Source of the DNA: Mucilaginibacter kameinonensis
GTDB lineage: Bacteria; Bacteroidota; Bacteroidia; Sphingobacteriales; Sphingobacteriaceae
Direction of reading: 5' to 3'
Length of the DNA: 64,000 nt
Assembly (NCBI RefSeq): GCF_003675385.1
Contig: NZ_RCWZ01000003.1
Span: forward strand, 1,150,438-1,214,437
The position numbers and the translations under genes were made by a program. Each line of letters begins with the position of its first letter. Within the stretch, counting starts at the first letter, position 1. The notes under the pieces are model-generated. The model made no database searches. It was not told where the DNA came from and worked only from the letters and a program-made list of their open reading frames with translations. Shown here in pieces: positions 8,363 through 17,641 of this stretch.

Positions 8363-9661
8363 TCACAAGGCAATTAAATTTTCGTTTTCAATTAAGTAAC
8401 TGGCACTCTGCTCACGTAACCTGATTGCTTTTGAATAAGCCTCATCAAGTGTATCCAGCCTTTTATCCCACTTAAAGGCAGTTGCATAAGCAATTGTGGT
8501 AAGGGCGAGTCCCCTTAGCAGTTCGGGCTTCACAAGTAATCCATCCAAACATTCCGCTATACTTTTAACCATTACAGGATATTCATCAACCGGCACTTTA
8601 ATACCACATTTATTACATATTACATCTCCCATGCCATGATGATCAATAGTAAGCGAAGGAACGCCACAGCTCATGGCTTCAAAAACCACGGCCGGGTTGT
8701 CCTCCGCTATGCTGGTAATAATATGCAGGTGCGAAGCTGCCATTATAGTCATGGCTTCGTTACGGCTCAAGTGGCCATGCCATGTAATTTTATCCTGTAA
8801 ATTCAGCTTGGTTGCATACTGTTTTAGTTTGCCCGTGAGCGGCCCTGTGCCCAATACATGAAGCCGCCAGTTGTTGTTTTTTACAATCGCCAATGCATCA
8901 AGACATAGCTGCAGGTTTTTCCGTTCTATATGGGTACCGCTCCATACCAATTGCACAACATCACTGACAAACTTTGTTTCGTTCAATGACACCTTGCCGA
9001 TGATACCCTGTTCTGACAGGTAATAACTATCACGACCGAACCTGCTCATGATAGTTTGCTGTCCGGTTTTGGTGGCAGAGATCAGCACATCAGCTTGTTT
9101 AAATGCTTCCTTTATCCGTGCCGAATAGCCAAGCTGTACCCGGTTAATGATATTCTTAAGCGAGAACTTGACACGGGTAGTCAAGGGTTTATTACGCATT
9201 AACCGTTTATCAATAACCATCATCCCTCCTATTGGCCCCCACACCATTGGCTTGCCCAGTTTATATAAAAGGCCGGGCTCGCGATACCCAATTGGGCCAA
9301 GCTGATGAACCACATCAATATCAACAGTTTCCAACAATTTTTGCGCTGCCTTATATGCTTCCTTCTGCCACAGATAATAGGCGAAGTAAAAGAACCAGCC
9401 CAGGCCTGCTTTATTAAGCAGGTTGATAGTTTTGGCGAAGAAACCTGGCTGTACCTCTATAAAATTCACGTTGGTAATTTTATTTTCAGACAGATACGAG
9501 CGTATGGTTTGGGTATCGCCCATATGATCGTCAGACATACCGTAGATCACCCAAAGTTTGTGCCTTGTGGAAAGGTTCATGACCGTATTCCAGGCGGCAC
9601 CATATTCCGAACCCTTACTTGGCGATATAGCGTAGGCTGATATAAGTATCTTCTTATTCAT
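8363..9661 (-). CDS. Family 4 glycosyltransferase
   Basis: The 432-residue protein begins KKILISAYAISPSKGSEYGAAW, a start common to a group of capsule glycosyltransferases with the SPxxGSE loop. The donor-binding half has LVWSGTHIERKNLQLCLDAL (~237) and ITSIAEDNPAVVFEAMSCGVP (~330), giving the E-x7-E type motif in slightly altered form. It sits 4 bp after the GT2 gene and ends 1 bp before the next glycosyltransferase ATG. Probable cytoplasmic sugar transferase of the repeat-unit pathway. Confidence 0.87.
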   Translation of the reverse strand: MNKKILISAYAISPSKGSEYGAAWNTVMNLSTRHKLWVIYGMSDDHMGDTQTIRSYLSENKITNVNFIEVQPGFFAKTINLLNKAGLGWFFYFAYYLWQKEAYKAAQKLLETVDIDVVHQLGPIGYREPGLLYKLGKPMVWGPIGGMMVIDKRLMRNKPLTTRVKFSLKNIINRVQLGYSARIKEAFKQADVLISATKTGQQTIMSRFGRDSYYLSEQGIIGKVSLNETKFVSDVVQLVWSGTHIERKNLQLCLDALAIVKNNNWRLHVLGTGPLTGKLKQYATKLNLQDKITWHGHLSRNEAMTIMAASHLHIITSIAEDNPAVVFEAMSCGVPSLTIDHHGMGDVICNKCGIKVPVDEYPVMVKSIAECLDGLLVKPELLRGLALTTIAYATAFKWDKRLDTLDEAYSKAIRLREQSASYLIENENLIAL

Positions 9662-9665
9662 ATCC

Positions 9666-10436
9666 TTAAGCTTGTAATGTCATTTGTTTCCGGAATGGAT
9701 CTTTGTAAAAAAAGCGCCAGCGTAACCGGTTCAGGTAATTAAACAGGTATGATAACAGGTAGTCGATGCCACGAAGATGCCTCTTCATTACCTTTAACTC
9801 TTCACGGTGCATTTTAACGGTATCGTTGCTAACACCATCGGTACGCATATAGGCTATTACCTTATCGATATATTTAATACTGTAACCCAATCTCTTGATC
9901 CGCAAAAACATATCAAAATCCATGGCTATGCGCAGGCCGATATCATAGTTCCCCACATGCCGGTACACGCTTCTGCGTACAAAACAGCTTGGATGCATAA
10001 CGTACATACCGAAATTTAACCAGCCCACCTTACTCCTTTTATCACGCTCGGTACCGTTGTTCCCTATCAGCCTGATATTACCGCAGCAAACAAAATCACT
10101 CTTTGCTATATTGCTTATGATGTTCTCTACGGCATCTTCAGCATACCAGTCGTCGGCATTGATCATGCCTATCCACTCGCCCGAGGCCATGGAGATGCCT
10201 TTGTTAAAGCCATCTCCGATACCTTTATCGGGTTCGCTGATAAAGCGATCTATCCGGTTGCGATATTTTTCGATAATCTGTAATGTGCCATCGGTCGATC
10301 CACCGTCAACAATGATATATTCCAGGTTTTTATAGGTTTGATTAATAACGCTTTGTATAGTATCCTCAATGGTATTTACCGCGTTATATACAACCGTGAT
10401 GATGGTTACTTTTTGTGGCTTGTAAATTTGCTCCAT
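9666..10436 (-). CDS. Family 2 glycosyltransferase
   Basis: A GT-A fold enzyme of 256 residues. The N-terminus VTIITVVYNAVNTIEDTIQSV leads to YIIVDGGSTDGT (~40) and the INADDW metal/nucleotide-binding DxD-type motif near residue 95. An FDMFLRIKRLG segment lies near the acceptor side. This closely resembles GT2 enzymes of Bacteroidota exopolysaccharide clusters. Linker distances are 13 bp upstream and 4 bp downstream, so it is co-transcribed. Donor sugar not predictable. Confidence 0.9.
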   Translation of the reverse strand: MEQIYKPQKVTIITVVYNAVNTIEDTIQSVINQTYKNLEYIIVDGGSTDGTLQIIEKYRNRIDRFISEPDKGIGDGFNKGISMASGEWIGMINADDWYAEDAVENIISNIAKSDFVCCGNIRLIGNNGTERDKRSKVGWLNFGMYVMHPSCFVRRSVYRHVGNYDIGLRIAMDFDMFLRIKRLGYSIKYIDKVIAYMRTDGVSNDTVKMHREELKVMKRHLRGIDYLLSYLFNYLNRLRWRFFYKDPFRKQMTLQA

Positions 10437-10449
10437 ATCCTGTTCCTCA

Positions 10450-11724
10450 TTAAATATTTAAACCCGCCAATTGAAATTCTATAGCTTGCTCCCTTATTTT
10501 CAATTTGTGCATCAATACGTGCACATTCATGTAGCTATAACCAAGCAATACCATAACCACGCTCATTTCCATGTTAAAAAAGGCTGTTACGATATAATTG
10601 GTGAGCAGTAAACTCAATACACAACCAATAATAAAGGCCGAAAAAATCCGGATAATCGGCTTACTCATCGCATCGGCATAGGTGCGCCATTTGGTTACGA
10701 TAAGCCCGAAAAATATGCTCATGTAAACCAGTACACCTACAGCCCCGGTTTTAACCAGGATATAGAGCCATCCGTTATGCAAAACCGGGATATACTGCAG
10801 ATCCGCATCTTCGCCAAGGTGTACAACTGTTTTTAAATCGATAAGCTTGCCAAGGCCACCAAATATCCAGTCGGGCAGCCCACCACTCAGGTAGCCCCTG
10901 AATGCCATAAATGACTCATAACCACGATAACGAAGATTAATGTCCTGCTCGGTATTGAAATTACCTACACTCACTTCATTAAATGAACCCATGATTTTGT
11001 TCAGGAAGGTACTATCAGAATTTAAGCTGATTGTAAAAAAGGGTACTACTATAACAAATACCCCCAGCAAAAATATAACAGGAAAAATCCATACCTTTTT
11101 TATCTTATCGGCAACAAGCAGCAGCACAAAACACAGGGTAATAATAAGATACGTACGTGAAGCAAACATATAAACACCAAAGGCATTAACACCTAAAAAG
11201 AGCCTGAACAAATTGCGCTGAAACAACTTGATATTAAACTTCCAGGTAAATAGCAAACAGGCCAATGCTATGGGAGGCGCAGGTGTGCCTACGATCCCAA
11301 TAGCGTAATGCGCCGAATACGGATCCGTCAGCGCCCCGACGCCCATATATGATATTGATATGCCTGTTACAAGAAAAGAAACCAGCACGCCCGCTATAAC
11401 TACCGTTTTCAGGAACAATTCAACCTCTATGCGCCTTGCCAGCATAATACCCGCAAGGGTAAATAATATGGGTATCGAGAAATAATAAAAATCCTTAAAG
11501 ATGAGATAAGTGCTATTGCGATAACCTACAATTAACCCAAGTATGGCCGGAATAAGTAAAACAGCAAAAACCCCGGCCATTTTAATAGCCGCAAACTGAT
11601 GCTTTACCGGTGGCAGGATAATAAGCACAGCCAAACCAAGTACAGGTGCCTGCATATGGAAGAACGATGCCAGTACCATCACCAAAAACAAAAGGGCATA
11701 AACTGCTTGATTTACCTGCTGCAT
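10450..11724 (-). CDS. O-antigen/exopolysaccharide polymerase (Wzy-like)
   Basis: A polytopic membrane protein with about 10-12 hydrophobic segments over 424 residues. A large non-membrane loop at ~235-300 contains RGYESFMAFRGYL, and VLHNGWLYILVKTGAVG follows; the latter resembles the HNxxL motif of the Wzy_C/O-antigen ligase family. In this position, between flippase and transferases, it most likely joins repeat units at the periplasmic face. Wzy proteins diverge strongly, so the call rests on topology, the HNG motif and context. It overlaps the upstream acyltransferase gene by 13 bp. Confidence 0.8.
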   Translation of the reverse strand: MQQVNQAVYALLFLVMVLASFFHMQAPVLGLAVLIILPPVKHQFAAIKMAGVFAVLLIPAILGLIVGYRNSTYLIFKDFYYFSIPILFTLAGIMLARRIEVELFLKTVVIAGVLVSFLVTGISISYMGVGALTDPYSAHYAIGIVGTPAPPIALACLLFTWKFNIKLFQRNLFRLFLGVNAFGVYMFASRTYLIITLCFVLLLVADKIKKVWIFPVIFLLGVFVIVVPFFTISLNSDSTFLNKIMGSFNEVSVGNFNTEQDINLRYRGYESFMAFRGYLSGGLPDWIFGGLGKLIDLKTVVHLGEDADLQYIPVLHNGWLYILVKTGAVGVLVYMSIFFGLIVTKWRTYADAMSKPIIRIFSAFIIGCVLSLLLTNYIVTAFFNMEMSVVMVLLGYSYMNVHVLMHKLKIREQAIEFQLAGLNI

Positions 11725-12368
11725 ACTTCCAACTCCATTTTATAAGTATCACGTATATAAACCGCCGGATTTCCGGCCCAGATCTGCTCATCAGGTATGC
11801 TTTGAAAAACCACCGAACCCGCTCCTACTATCGAATTTCTTCCGATGGTTACCCCTTTAAGAATTGTGGTATGACCGCCAATAAAAGCCCCGTCTTTAAT
11901 GATCACCGGCTTGGTGCGTAAACCGTCTAAACGCTCGGGGATATCATTACGGGCTTCGGCGTACAGCGAGTGGAAATCGGTATCATAGATCACGGTATTG
12001 ATACCAATTTTTACATGGTTGCCGATCTTGATCTTATCGTGGCAGATGAAGGCTACCGAGGTGCAGCCTACATAATCGCCAATGGTTAGTTCGCCGCCGG
12101 CGGCTACCACAAAATAACATTGCTGCTGACGTCCACCCATGGCATGGTATTTACCGCTGTTAAACCAGAACTTTTTTCCGATGGAGAATTTCCCCTTCAT
12201 GTTAATATCAAGAATAGGAATGCCGTACCCGGTAAAATCACTGTTGAAACTTACCCCGTTCAACCAGAATTTGAACGTTGTAACCACATGCGAATAATTT
12301 TTGGCCGATTTGAAGTAAACTACCCTTAAAGCCCTGTAAAATTTCCTGATGATATAGCCTGGTGTCAT
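11712..12368 (-). CDS. Hexapeptide-repeat acyltransferase
   Basis: A 218-residue left-handed beta-helix protein with repeats around FSIGKKFWFNSG, LTIGDYVGCT, IKIGNHVKIG and VTIGRNSIVG. DTDFHS holds the catalytic His and the WAGNPAVYIRD C-terminus is typical. It resembles the plus-strand acyltransferase at 5232 in overall plan. It lies 13 bp after wzx and overlaps the start of wzy, so it is part of the operon. Probably an O-acetyltransferase for the polymer; the modified sugar is unknown. Confidence 0.85.
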   Translation of the reverse strand: MTPGYIIRKFYRALRVVYFKSAKNYSHVVTTFKFWLNGVSFNSDFTGYGIPILDINMKGKFSIGKKFWFNSGKYHAMGGRQQQCYFVVAAGGELTIGDYVGCTSVAFICHDKIKIGNHVKIGINTVIYDTDFHSLYAEARNDIPERLDGLRTKPVIIKDGAFIGGHTTILKGVTIGRNSIVGAGSVVFQSIPDEQIWAGNPAVYIRDTYKMELEVCSR

Positions 12369-12381
12369 CTTACTGTTCTCC

Positions 12382-13743
12382 TTACCTGTTAAAAATTCCC
12401 GTTGCCGTTCGGTTAATGATCCTGTTGGTTTGGGTTGAGAAAACTATTCCCATCACCACAAAAATGATAGCGTTTGCAAGCGGGATGCCTGCCACGCCTA
12501 TAAGCTTCCCTAATAAAACAGAAAGCGGAATATTCACCAGCGATGTTGCCACACCCAAATACAACTGCAGCCTAATCTTACCTATGCCGTTCAGAAACTG
12601 CACATGGATAGCCTGCCATATAAGCGTTATAATATAAATGCACATGGCTATTGAAAGGCTCAGCGGCATGGAAACGCTTTTACCAACCCACACATCATAC
12701 AGCCAGGGCGACAGCGCCGTGAGCACTATTGTGCATAAACTGAGGCCCAGCCAAAGCTTATTAATTTTGGCGAGGGCATTTTTGATCCACTCATACTCGT
12801 TTTTAGTATAAGCTTCGGTAAAGGCGCTCCAGAAAGGCGTTATCACCACCACAAAAAACATCAGCACAACCGAAAATAATTTGTAGGCGATATTGAACGT
12901 GGTAACCTCCTTAGGGCCAAACAACTGGGTAATAACAATATTATCCGACTCATACATAACCAGCGCACAGATCTGGATAATAAAAAATGTGCTGCCAACG
13001 CCAAGCATTTGTTTAGCGCTTTTAAAATTTACTACGGAGATGGCGGGTGCCAGTGACCTGTAATCGCCTTTAAACATTAGCATACTTCCCCCAAGCATTA
13101 CTAACAAAGGCACACCCGCCATCACCATCACCAGCCAGGTTAACGAACCTGGCATCAATTTCATCAATATTAATATGGCCAGCAGCGAAAGTACCTGCCC
13201 TACAAGGTTCAGTTGTGCTGTTTTTGCCGGCTCCTGGTTAGCCGCAAGCACGGTATTAATCAACTGCACCACAAACTGAAAGCAAAAAAAGCCGAAGATG
13301 ATCAACACCACCTGGTTCAGGTAACCGCTGCCATCATCAGGAACATTTAAAATGCTTGTCCACTTAATAAAAGGATTAATAAAGTAGAAAACCGCGAACA
13401 TCAGTATCCCGATAACGCCCATAATGGCGTATGTAGAGCTGATATAAACACGTCCCTTTTCGGGCTCATTAAGGGCTATGGCCTGGGCCAGTTTGTTTTT
13501 TAGGCCGTTACCCAAACCCATATCAAACAAAGCTGCCCAGGTTATGAGCGAGCTTAACGTAAGCCATATACCATATTGGGTTGGATTTACATACCTGATG
13601 GTAAGCGGGATCATGACCAGCGTTATAACCACGCTACCACCCTTCAGTATGATGGAACGGAAAATATTTTTCCGCGCCCTTACCGAGCGTTCATGACCTT
13701 TATTAAAAAACCTGTTAATACCAACTGTTAATACCTGCAACAT
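12382..13743 (-). CDS. Lipid-linked repeat-unit flippase (Wzx-like)
   Basis: A 453-residue protein with 12-14 hydrophobic segments. The first reads as IILKGGSVVITLVMIPLTIRYVNPTQYGIWL in two parts, which is the usual opening of polysaccharide-biosynthesis (MOP superfamily) flippases, with the N-terminal Tyr-Gly near membrane helix 1. It would move undecaprenyl-linked repeat units to the periplasmic face for Wzy. It lies 43 bp after wzc. Substrate range cannot be inferred. Confidence 0.88.
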   Translation of the reverse strand: MLQVLTVGINRFFNKGHERSVRARKNIFRSIILKGGSVVITLVMIPLTIRYVNPTQYGIWLTLSSLITWAALFDMGLGNGLKNKLAQAIALNEPEKGRVYISSTYAIMGVIGILMFAVFYFINPFIKWTSILNVPDDGSGYLNQVVLIIFGFFCFQFVVQLINTVLAANQEPAKTAQLNLVGQVLSLLAILILMKLMPGSLTWLVMVMAGVPLLVMLGGSMLMFKGDYRSLAPAISVVNFKSAKQMLGVGSTFFIIQICALVMYESDNIVITQLFGPKEVTTFNIAYKLFSVVLMFFVVVITPFWSAFTEAYTKNEYEWIKNALAKINKLWLGLSLCTIVLTALSPWLYDVWVGKSVSMPLSLSIAMCIYIITLIWQAIHVQFLNGIGKIRLQLYLGVATSLVNIPLSVLLGKLIGVAGIPLANAIIFVVMGIVFSTQTNRIINRTATGIFNR

Positions 13744-13786
13744 AAAATGGGTTTAGGGGGATTCAAGGCAGATTAAAAAGCTTACT

Positions 13787-16189
13787 CTACCAAACGTTCA
13801 TTTTAATTTTCTTCAACCAGTCTGCAACTTTGCTGCTGTTAGTGTCTTCATAGGGCGATCCGTAGCCATAACTGCCATAGCCGTGTCCGTACCCTGTAAT
13901 GGTATTGGTACGCATTTCAATATCATTAACTATGAGGTACATGTGTTTGGCTTTTTTGGTGCGATGCAGATCATTTACAATACCCAGTTGTGTTTTGAGG
14001 GTATAGTTTTGACGCACTACGTAAAAGGTAACATCAACAAACTCCTCAATGATCAGTGCGTCGGATACCAGTCCTACCGGGGCGGTATCAATAATCACGT
14101 AATCAAACTTTTTCTTAAGATCTTCAATGAGGGTTTTAAGCCTGCCATCCATCAGCAGCTCGGCCGGATTAGGCGGTACAGGGCCCGATGATATATAAAA
14201 GAAATTGGGATTAGTTTCAAAGGGCTTAACCAGGCAGTCAACACAACCTTCGGGCGATATGACATAGTTTGTAAAGCCATAGTCATCCTTCATTCCTATA
14301 TTTTTAAGCAGCTTAGGCTTACGCAGGTCAAGCTCAAGTAACACAACCTTTTTACCTGTAAGCGCTATGGAATTACCAAGATTAAGCGAGATGAAGGATT
14401 TGCCCTCGCCGCTCATACTTGAAGTAAACATGATCACGTTTGAACCTTTTTTATTATCGGTAACATACTTTAAACTGGTTCGGAGCGCCCTGATCTCCTC
14501 GGCTACAGCCGAACGGGAATCATTATAAACCAGCGATTTTGAACGTTTATCGCCCCGGCTTATCTCACCAAACAAAGGCACGCTGGTATGTTTATTGATA
14601 TCGGCCTTGGTATTGATGCGTGTGTTGAGCAATTCTTTAATACTAAGTCCGGCTGCAGGGATACAAATGCCTGCAATTGCACCAATAAGGTAAAGCAATG
14701 ATTTTTTTGGAGCGAAGGGTTTCTCGTCCGCATCGGCATCATCCAAAATACGGCAGCTTGAAAGCGTGGCGGTTTGCGAAATAGCGGTTTCCTCACGCTT
14801 TTGTAGGAGGAACAGGTACAAATCCTGCTTAAGGCTTTGCTCGCGGGCATAATCCAGGTAGATCCGTTCTTTTACCGGCGCGTTTGTAATTTTGTTCTCG
14901 ATAGTAGCATTCTGCTTTTTGAATGCCGATTGCGATACATGAAGGCTATTGCGATAATTGCTCAAACTGGTTACCAGGGCCTGGCGGGCCAGCTCAATTT
15001 GCTGATCGAGATTTTTAATGATCACGCTGTTATCGGTAAGCGTAAGGCGTAATTGCTCTTTGCGCAGCAGCATTTCGTTATAGCCGTTTATCGCGGTACC
15101 AAAGGCCATATCTTTAGTAATTAAAGAGCTTGGCACCACCTGGGGGTTGGCTTCATCACTTACATATTTATAAAGATCATTAGCTATGGCAAGCTGCACT
15201 TCATTGTCGTTCAGTTTACTTTGATAGGCGTTGGCACCTTCAATCAGGGCTTTCGACTGTGCGTTAATATCCGAAATGCCATTTTTAACTTTATACTGTT
15301 CCAGGTTCTTTTCAACCTTACCCAGTTCGGCACCAACAACTACCAGGCGTTTATCAATAAACTTCATGGTACTGTCGGCAATGCGAATTTTGTTGGCCAG
15401 GTTATTTTGTAAATAAACATCCATCAGCTTCTGAAGGATCACCCGCCCACGCTCGGGGTTACTGTAACTCAGATTAAGGTCAATAACGGTAGCCTGCTTA
15501 TCATCAAGGCCCACGCCCAGGTTTTCATCCAGCTCTTTTTCAACCTGTTTGGGGGTTTGGACGCCTATCTTGTACTCGCCTTCGGGCTTAAAGTATTGCG
15601 TTTTGTGAAGAGTAAGGTTATACTGGTGCAGGCTTACCGGCTTATCAAAACTACCGGTAACACTTTCGGCGCTTTTATCATTTACCAACCTGAAAGTATT
15701 GCTGTTCAGTACCTCTAAAGTATAATTGGCCAGCGCCAGCTTATCAGTTTTGTAACCGATGTTGATTTTGAAAGGGGCTTCATCAAACAGCTCGGCTTTG
15801 CGAAAGCCGTTGTTATCATAGATATGGATATTAAGATCGAGCAGGTAAACCACCCTTTTAATCAGGCTTCGCGATTTAAGCACCTTAACCTCGTTATCGG
15901 CATTGCTCTTGATATCAAACAAGGATGCCAGATCGGAATTTACACCATTGGTAAGCGCTTTGGTGGGTGAGTTTTTTTCATCCTCAACAATAATTTTGCT
16001 GGAGATGTTCCATTTACTGGGTTCGTATTGGATATATACAAAGGTGGCTATAACACACACCACTATACCAATACAGAAAAGGTACCAGTAATTAAGGCAA
16101 ATGGCAACAAGGCTTCGAATATCGCCGGGGGCTTCCTCCTTTTTGTAAACGAAATCGAGCTTGTCAGCTAAAAGGTCCAATTTATCCAT
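13787..16189 (-). CDS. Wzc-type tyrosine autokinase / chain-length regulator
   Basis: An 800-residue fusion of a Wzz-like domain and a BY-kinase. Residues are numbered from the ATG at 16189; a GTG at 16219 would add ten. TM1 is at ~35-55, a long periplasmic coiled coil at ~240-450, and TM2 at ~497-515. The kinase has Walker A SSMSGEGKS (~590), Walker A' LELDLRKPK (~618) and Walker B YVIIDTAP (~697). The C-terminus has a Tyr cluster (five Tyr within ~767-780) that would be autophosphorylated. It is the first gene of the operon and would work with the Wza-like lipoprotein to set chain length and export. Confidence 0.93.
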   Translation of the reverse strand: MDKLDLLADKLDFVYKKEEAPGDIRSLVAICLNYWYLFCIGIVVCVIATFVYIQYEPSKWNISSKIIVEDEKNSPTKALTNGVNSDLASLFDIKSNADNEVKVLKSRSLIKRVVYLLDLNIHIYDNNGFRKAELFDEAPFKINIGYKTDKLALANYTLEVLNSNTFRLVNDKSAESVTGSFDKPVSLHQYNLTLHKTQYFKPEGEYKIGVQTPKQVEKELDENLGVGLDDKQATVIDLNLSYSNPERGRVILQKLMDVYLQNNLANKIRIADSTMKFIDKRLVVVGAELGKVEKNLEQYKVKNGISDINAQSKALIEGANAYQSKLNDNEVQLAIANDLYKYVSDEANPQVVPSSLITKDMAFGTAINGYNEMLLRKEQLRLTLTDNSVIIKNLDQQIELARQALVTSLSNYRNSLHVSQSAFKKQNATIENKITNAPVKERIYLDYAREQSLKQDLYLFLLQKREETAISQTATLSSCRILDDADADEKPFAPKKSLLYLIGAIAGICIPAAGLSIKELLNTRINTKADINKHTSVPLFGEISRGDKRSKSLVYNDSRSAVAEEIRALRTSLKYVTDNKKGSNVIMFTSSMSGEGKSFISLNLGNSIALTGKKVVLLELDLRKPKLLKNIGMKDDYGFTNYVISPEGCVDCLVKPFETNPNFFYISSGPVPPNPAELLMDGRLKTLIEDLKKKFDYVIIDTAPVGLVSDALIIEEFVDVTFYVVRQNYTLKTQLGIVNDLHRTKKAKHMYLIVNDIEMRTNTITGYGHGYGSYGYGSPYEDTNSSKVADWLKKIKMNVW

Positions 16190-16600
16190 ATCAACATTTA
16201 TTAAAATGCCAATAATCACGATAAAGCTATCAGTTCCATAAGTAGAAATAATAAGCAGCTATAATGATCAGGGCAACGATTTGACTACGCTATTATTTTA
16301 CCCGAAAGTTAAGGCAGAAAAGCCGTTTGCAAGCACATATGAACGGTTATGAACAAAGTGAACGCCTATTACATAATGAACGAAATGAACGATCAAGAAG
16401 AGAGAATAGAGGTTGGAGATTAGAGGTTAGCCTGTTTACCACATCATATGAAACCTTATATGATACTTATTAAGATACTTTATAAAGATAAAATATTACC
16501 TAAATCTTAACAATAGGTTACTTTTCAACTACCGGGATTAAATACCGGAAAATGGTATTTGATACGCTTGCTTTATACGATTGATTAATTTCGCTAATGC
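16190..16600. promoter_or_regulatory. Control region upstream of wzc with five phased (A/G)TGAAC boxes
   Basis: This stretch carries no gene. ATGAAC starts at 16339, 16349, 16376 and 16385, and GTGAAC at 16358, giving steps of 10, 9, 18 and 9 bp, in phase with the DNA helix. At 16408-16430 lies a degenerate run of AGAGGTT/TTAGAGGTTAG, the reverse complement of the heptamer array at the window end. The boxes sit 150-200 bp upstream of the wzc start and probably control the exopolysaccharide operon. Confidence 0.5.
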
Positions 16601-16631
16601 TTGCCCCGCCACTTCTCAATATCTAACTTTG
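16601..16631 (+). promoter_or_regulatory. Putative Bacteroidota promoter of nrtR
   Basis: TTG at 16601-16603 and TAACTTTG at 16624-16631 are 20 bp apart, matching the TTG...TAnnTTTG pattern. The -7 box ends only 4 bp before the ATG at 16636, so the message would be leaderless or nearly so. Confidence 0.4.
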
Positions 16632-16635
16632 TAAT

Positions 16636-17322
16636 ATGCCAGTTACCCAAAATATAAAGGTTGCCGTTGATGCTGTAGTATTTGGATATACCTCAAAAGA
16701 AGGGTTATCCGTATTGCTCATAAAACGGAACATAGAACCTTTTAAAAACAGCTGGGCATTACCCGGCGGTTTGGTGGGTGACCATGAATCGTTAGAGGAA
16801 GCCATTCAGCGCGAACTAAGGGAGGAAACCGGCGTAAATATCACCTACCTGGAACAGTTGTACAGCTTCGGCCAGCCAGAGCGTGATCCGCGGAACAGGG
16901 TGATCTCCATAACTTACTACGGTTTGGTACGGCCCGACGCCTTTGTTGTTAAAGCCGCTACCGATGCCAGCGATGTAAACTGGTTCAATATCAAAAAGCT
17001 TCCCGCCCTGGCGTTTGATCATACTACTATTATAAGTGTGGCGCGAGAACGCCTTAAAAGTAAAATGCTTTATCAACCGGTAGGCTTCGAGTTGCTTGAA
17101 GAGAAATTCCCTTTCTCCGAGCTCGAAAAGCTCTATCTCGCCGTGCTCGACCGCCCTATCGACCGCCGGAACTTTAAAAAGAAGATCACCAAATACGGCT
17201 TCCTTGAAGAAACCACCGAAAAACAAGCCCTCGAAGGTGCCGGTCGCCCGGGTAATCTTTTCCGTTTTAACGAGGAAAAGTATTATCAGCTACAAAAAGA
17301 GGGGATTAGTTTTGAGATATAA
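16636..17322 (+). CDS. nrtR: NrtR-type Nudix transcriptional regulator of NAD metabolism
   Basis: The 228-residue protein has an N-terminal Nudix domain with a complete Nudix box (GLVGDHE then RELREETGV, ~44-66). The C-terminal winged-helix domain (~150-225) contains the DRRNFKKKI and GRPGNLFRF signatures of NrtR. NrtR proteins bind ADP-ribose-type NAD products and repress NAD genes. An intact Nudix box leaves open residual hydrolase activity. The next three genes make NAD from nicotinamide, and an inverted repeat overlaps their promoter, which supports the regulator call. A plain Nudix hydrolase is the alternative. Confidence 0.82.
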   Translation: MPVTQNIKVAVDAVVFGYTSKEGLSVLLIKRNIEPFKNSWALPGGLVGDHESLEEAIQRELREETGVNITYLEQLYSFGQPERDPRNRVISITYYGLVRPDAFVVKAATDASDVNWFNIKKLPALAFDHTTIISVARERLKSKMLYQPVGFELLEEKFPFSELEKLYLAVLDRPIDRRNFKKKITKYGFLEETTEKQALEGAGRPGNLFRFNEEKYYQLQKEGISFEI

Positions 17323-17339
17323 CTGGTTCTAAATCTACC

Positions 17340-17545
17340 TTCTGCCGTCATCCCGAATTTATTTCGGGATCCCACACGCTAAGTGGACGCTACGCAAGCC
17401 GCCCTGCTTGTGGGTGTTGAAACAAGTTACCCATACCCAACATTCGTCATCCCGAATTTATTTCGGAATCCCACCTGCCAAATCTCCGCTATGCTTGCGC
17501 CTCTCCTTATGGGGTGCTGAAACAAGTTCAGCATGACGGTTAGTT
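17340..17545. repeat. Two tandem REP/BIME-like repeat units
   Basis: CGTCATCCCGAATTTATTTC occurs at about 17346 and 17445, each time followed by GGGATCCCAC or GGAATCCCAC. ATCCCGAA...TTCGGGAT forms a short hairpin. Each unit also ends with a TGAAACAAGTT segment; the second ends GTTCAGCATGACGG, the reverse complement of the CGTCATGCTGAAC-type repeat. The pair fills the space between nrtR and the NAD operon. Such composite palindromic units are usually dispersed in the genome; other copies are not visible here. Confidence 0.65.
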
Positions 17546-17587
17546 TGCCAACATCATAAAAATCGCTTAAAAAAATTAAAAAAATAA

Positions 17588-17635
17588 TTTGCGTATTAAA
17601 AACACATATTTATATTTGTGTGTAATTAACGCAAA
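17588..17635 (+). promoter_or_regulatory. NAD operon promoter inside a concentric inverted repeat (candidate NrtR operator)
   Basis: TTTG 17588 and TATATTTG 17611-17618 are 19 bp apart and form a good Bacteroidota promoter. Two inverted repeats share one centre (17611.5): TTTGCGT 17588-17594 with ACGCAAA 17629-17635, and ACACA 17602-17606 with TGTGT 17617-17621. The inner pair covers the -7 box, so a dimer bound there would block transcription. Assignment to NrtR is inferred from position. Confidence 0.6.
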
Positions 17636-17641
17636 ATAGAA

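Noticed and set aside
9305..9640. 111-residue plus-strand frame inside a glycosyltransferase gene
   Set aside because: Shadow of the minus-strand glycosyltransferase, which has a full family signature.
16636..17322. Plain Nudix hydrolase instead of NrtR
   Set aside because: The C-terminal winged-helix signatures and the NAD operon next door favour NrtR, although hydrolase activity is not excluded.
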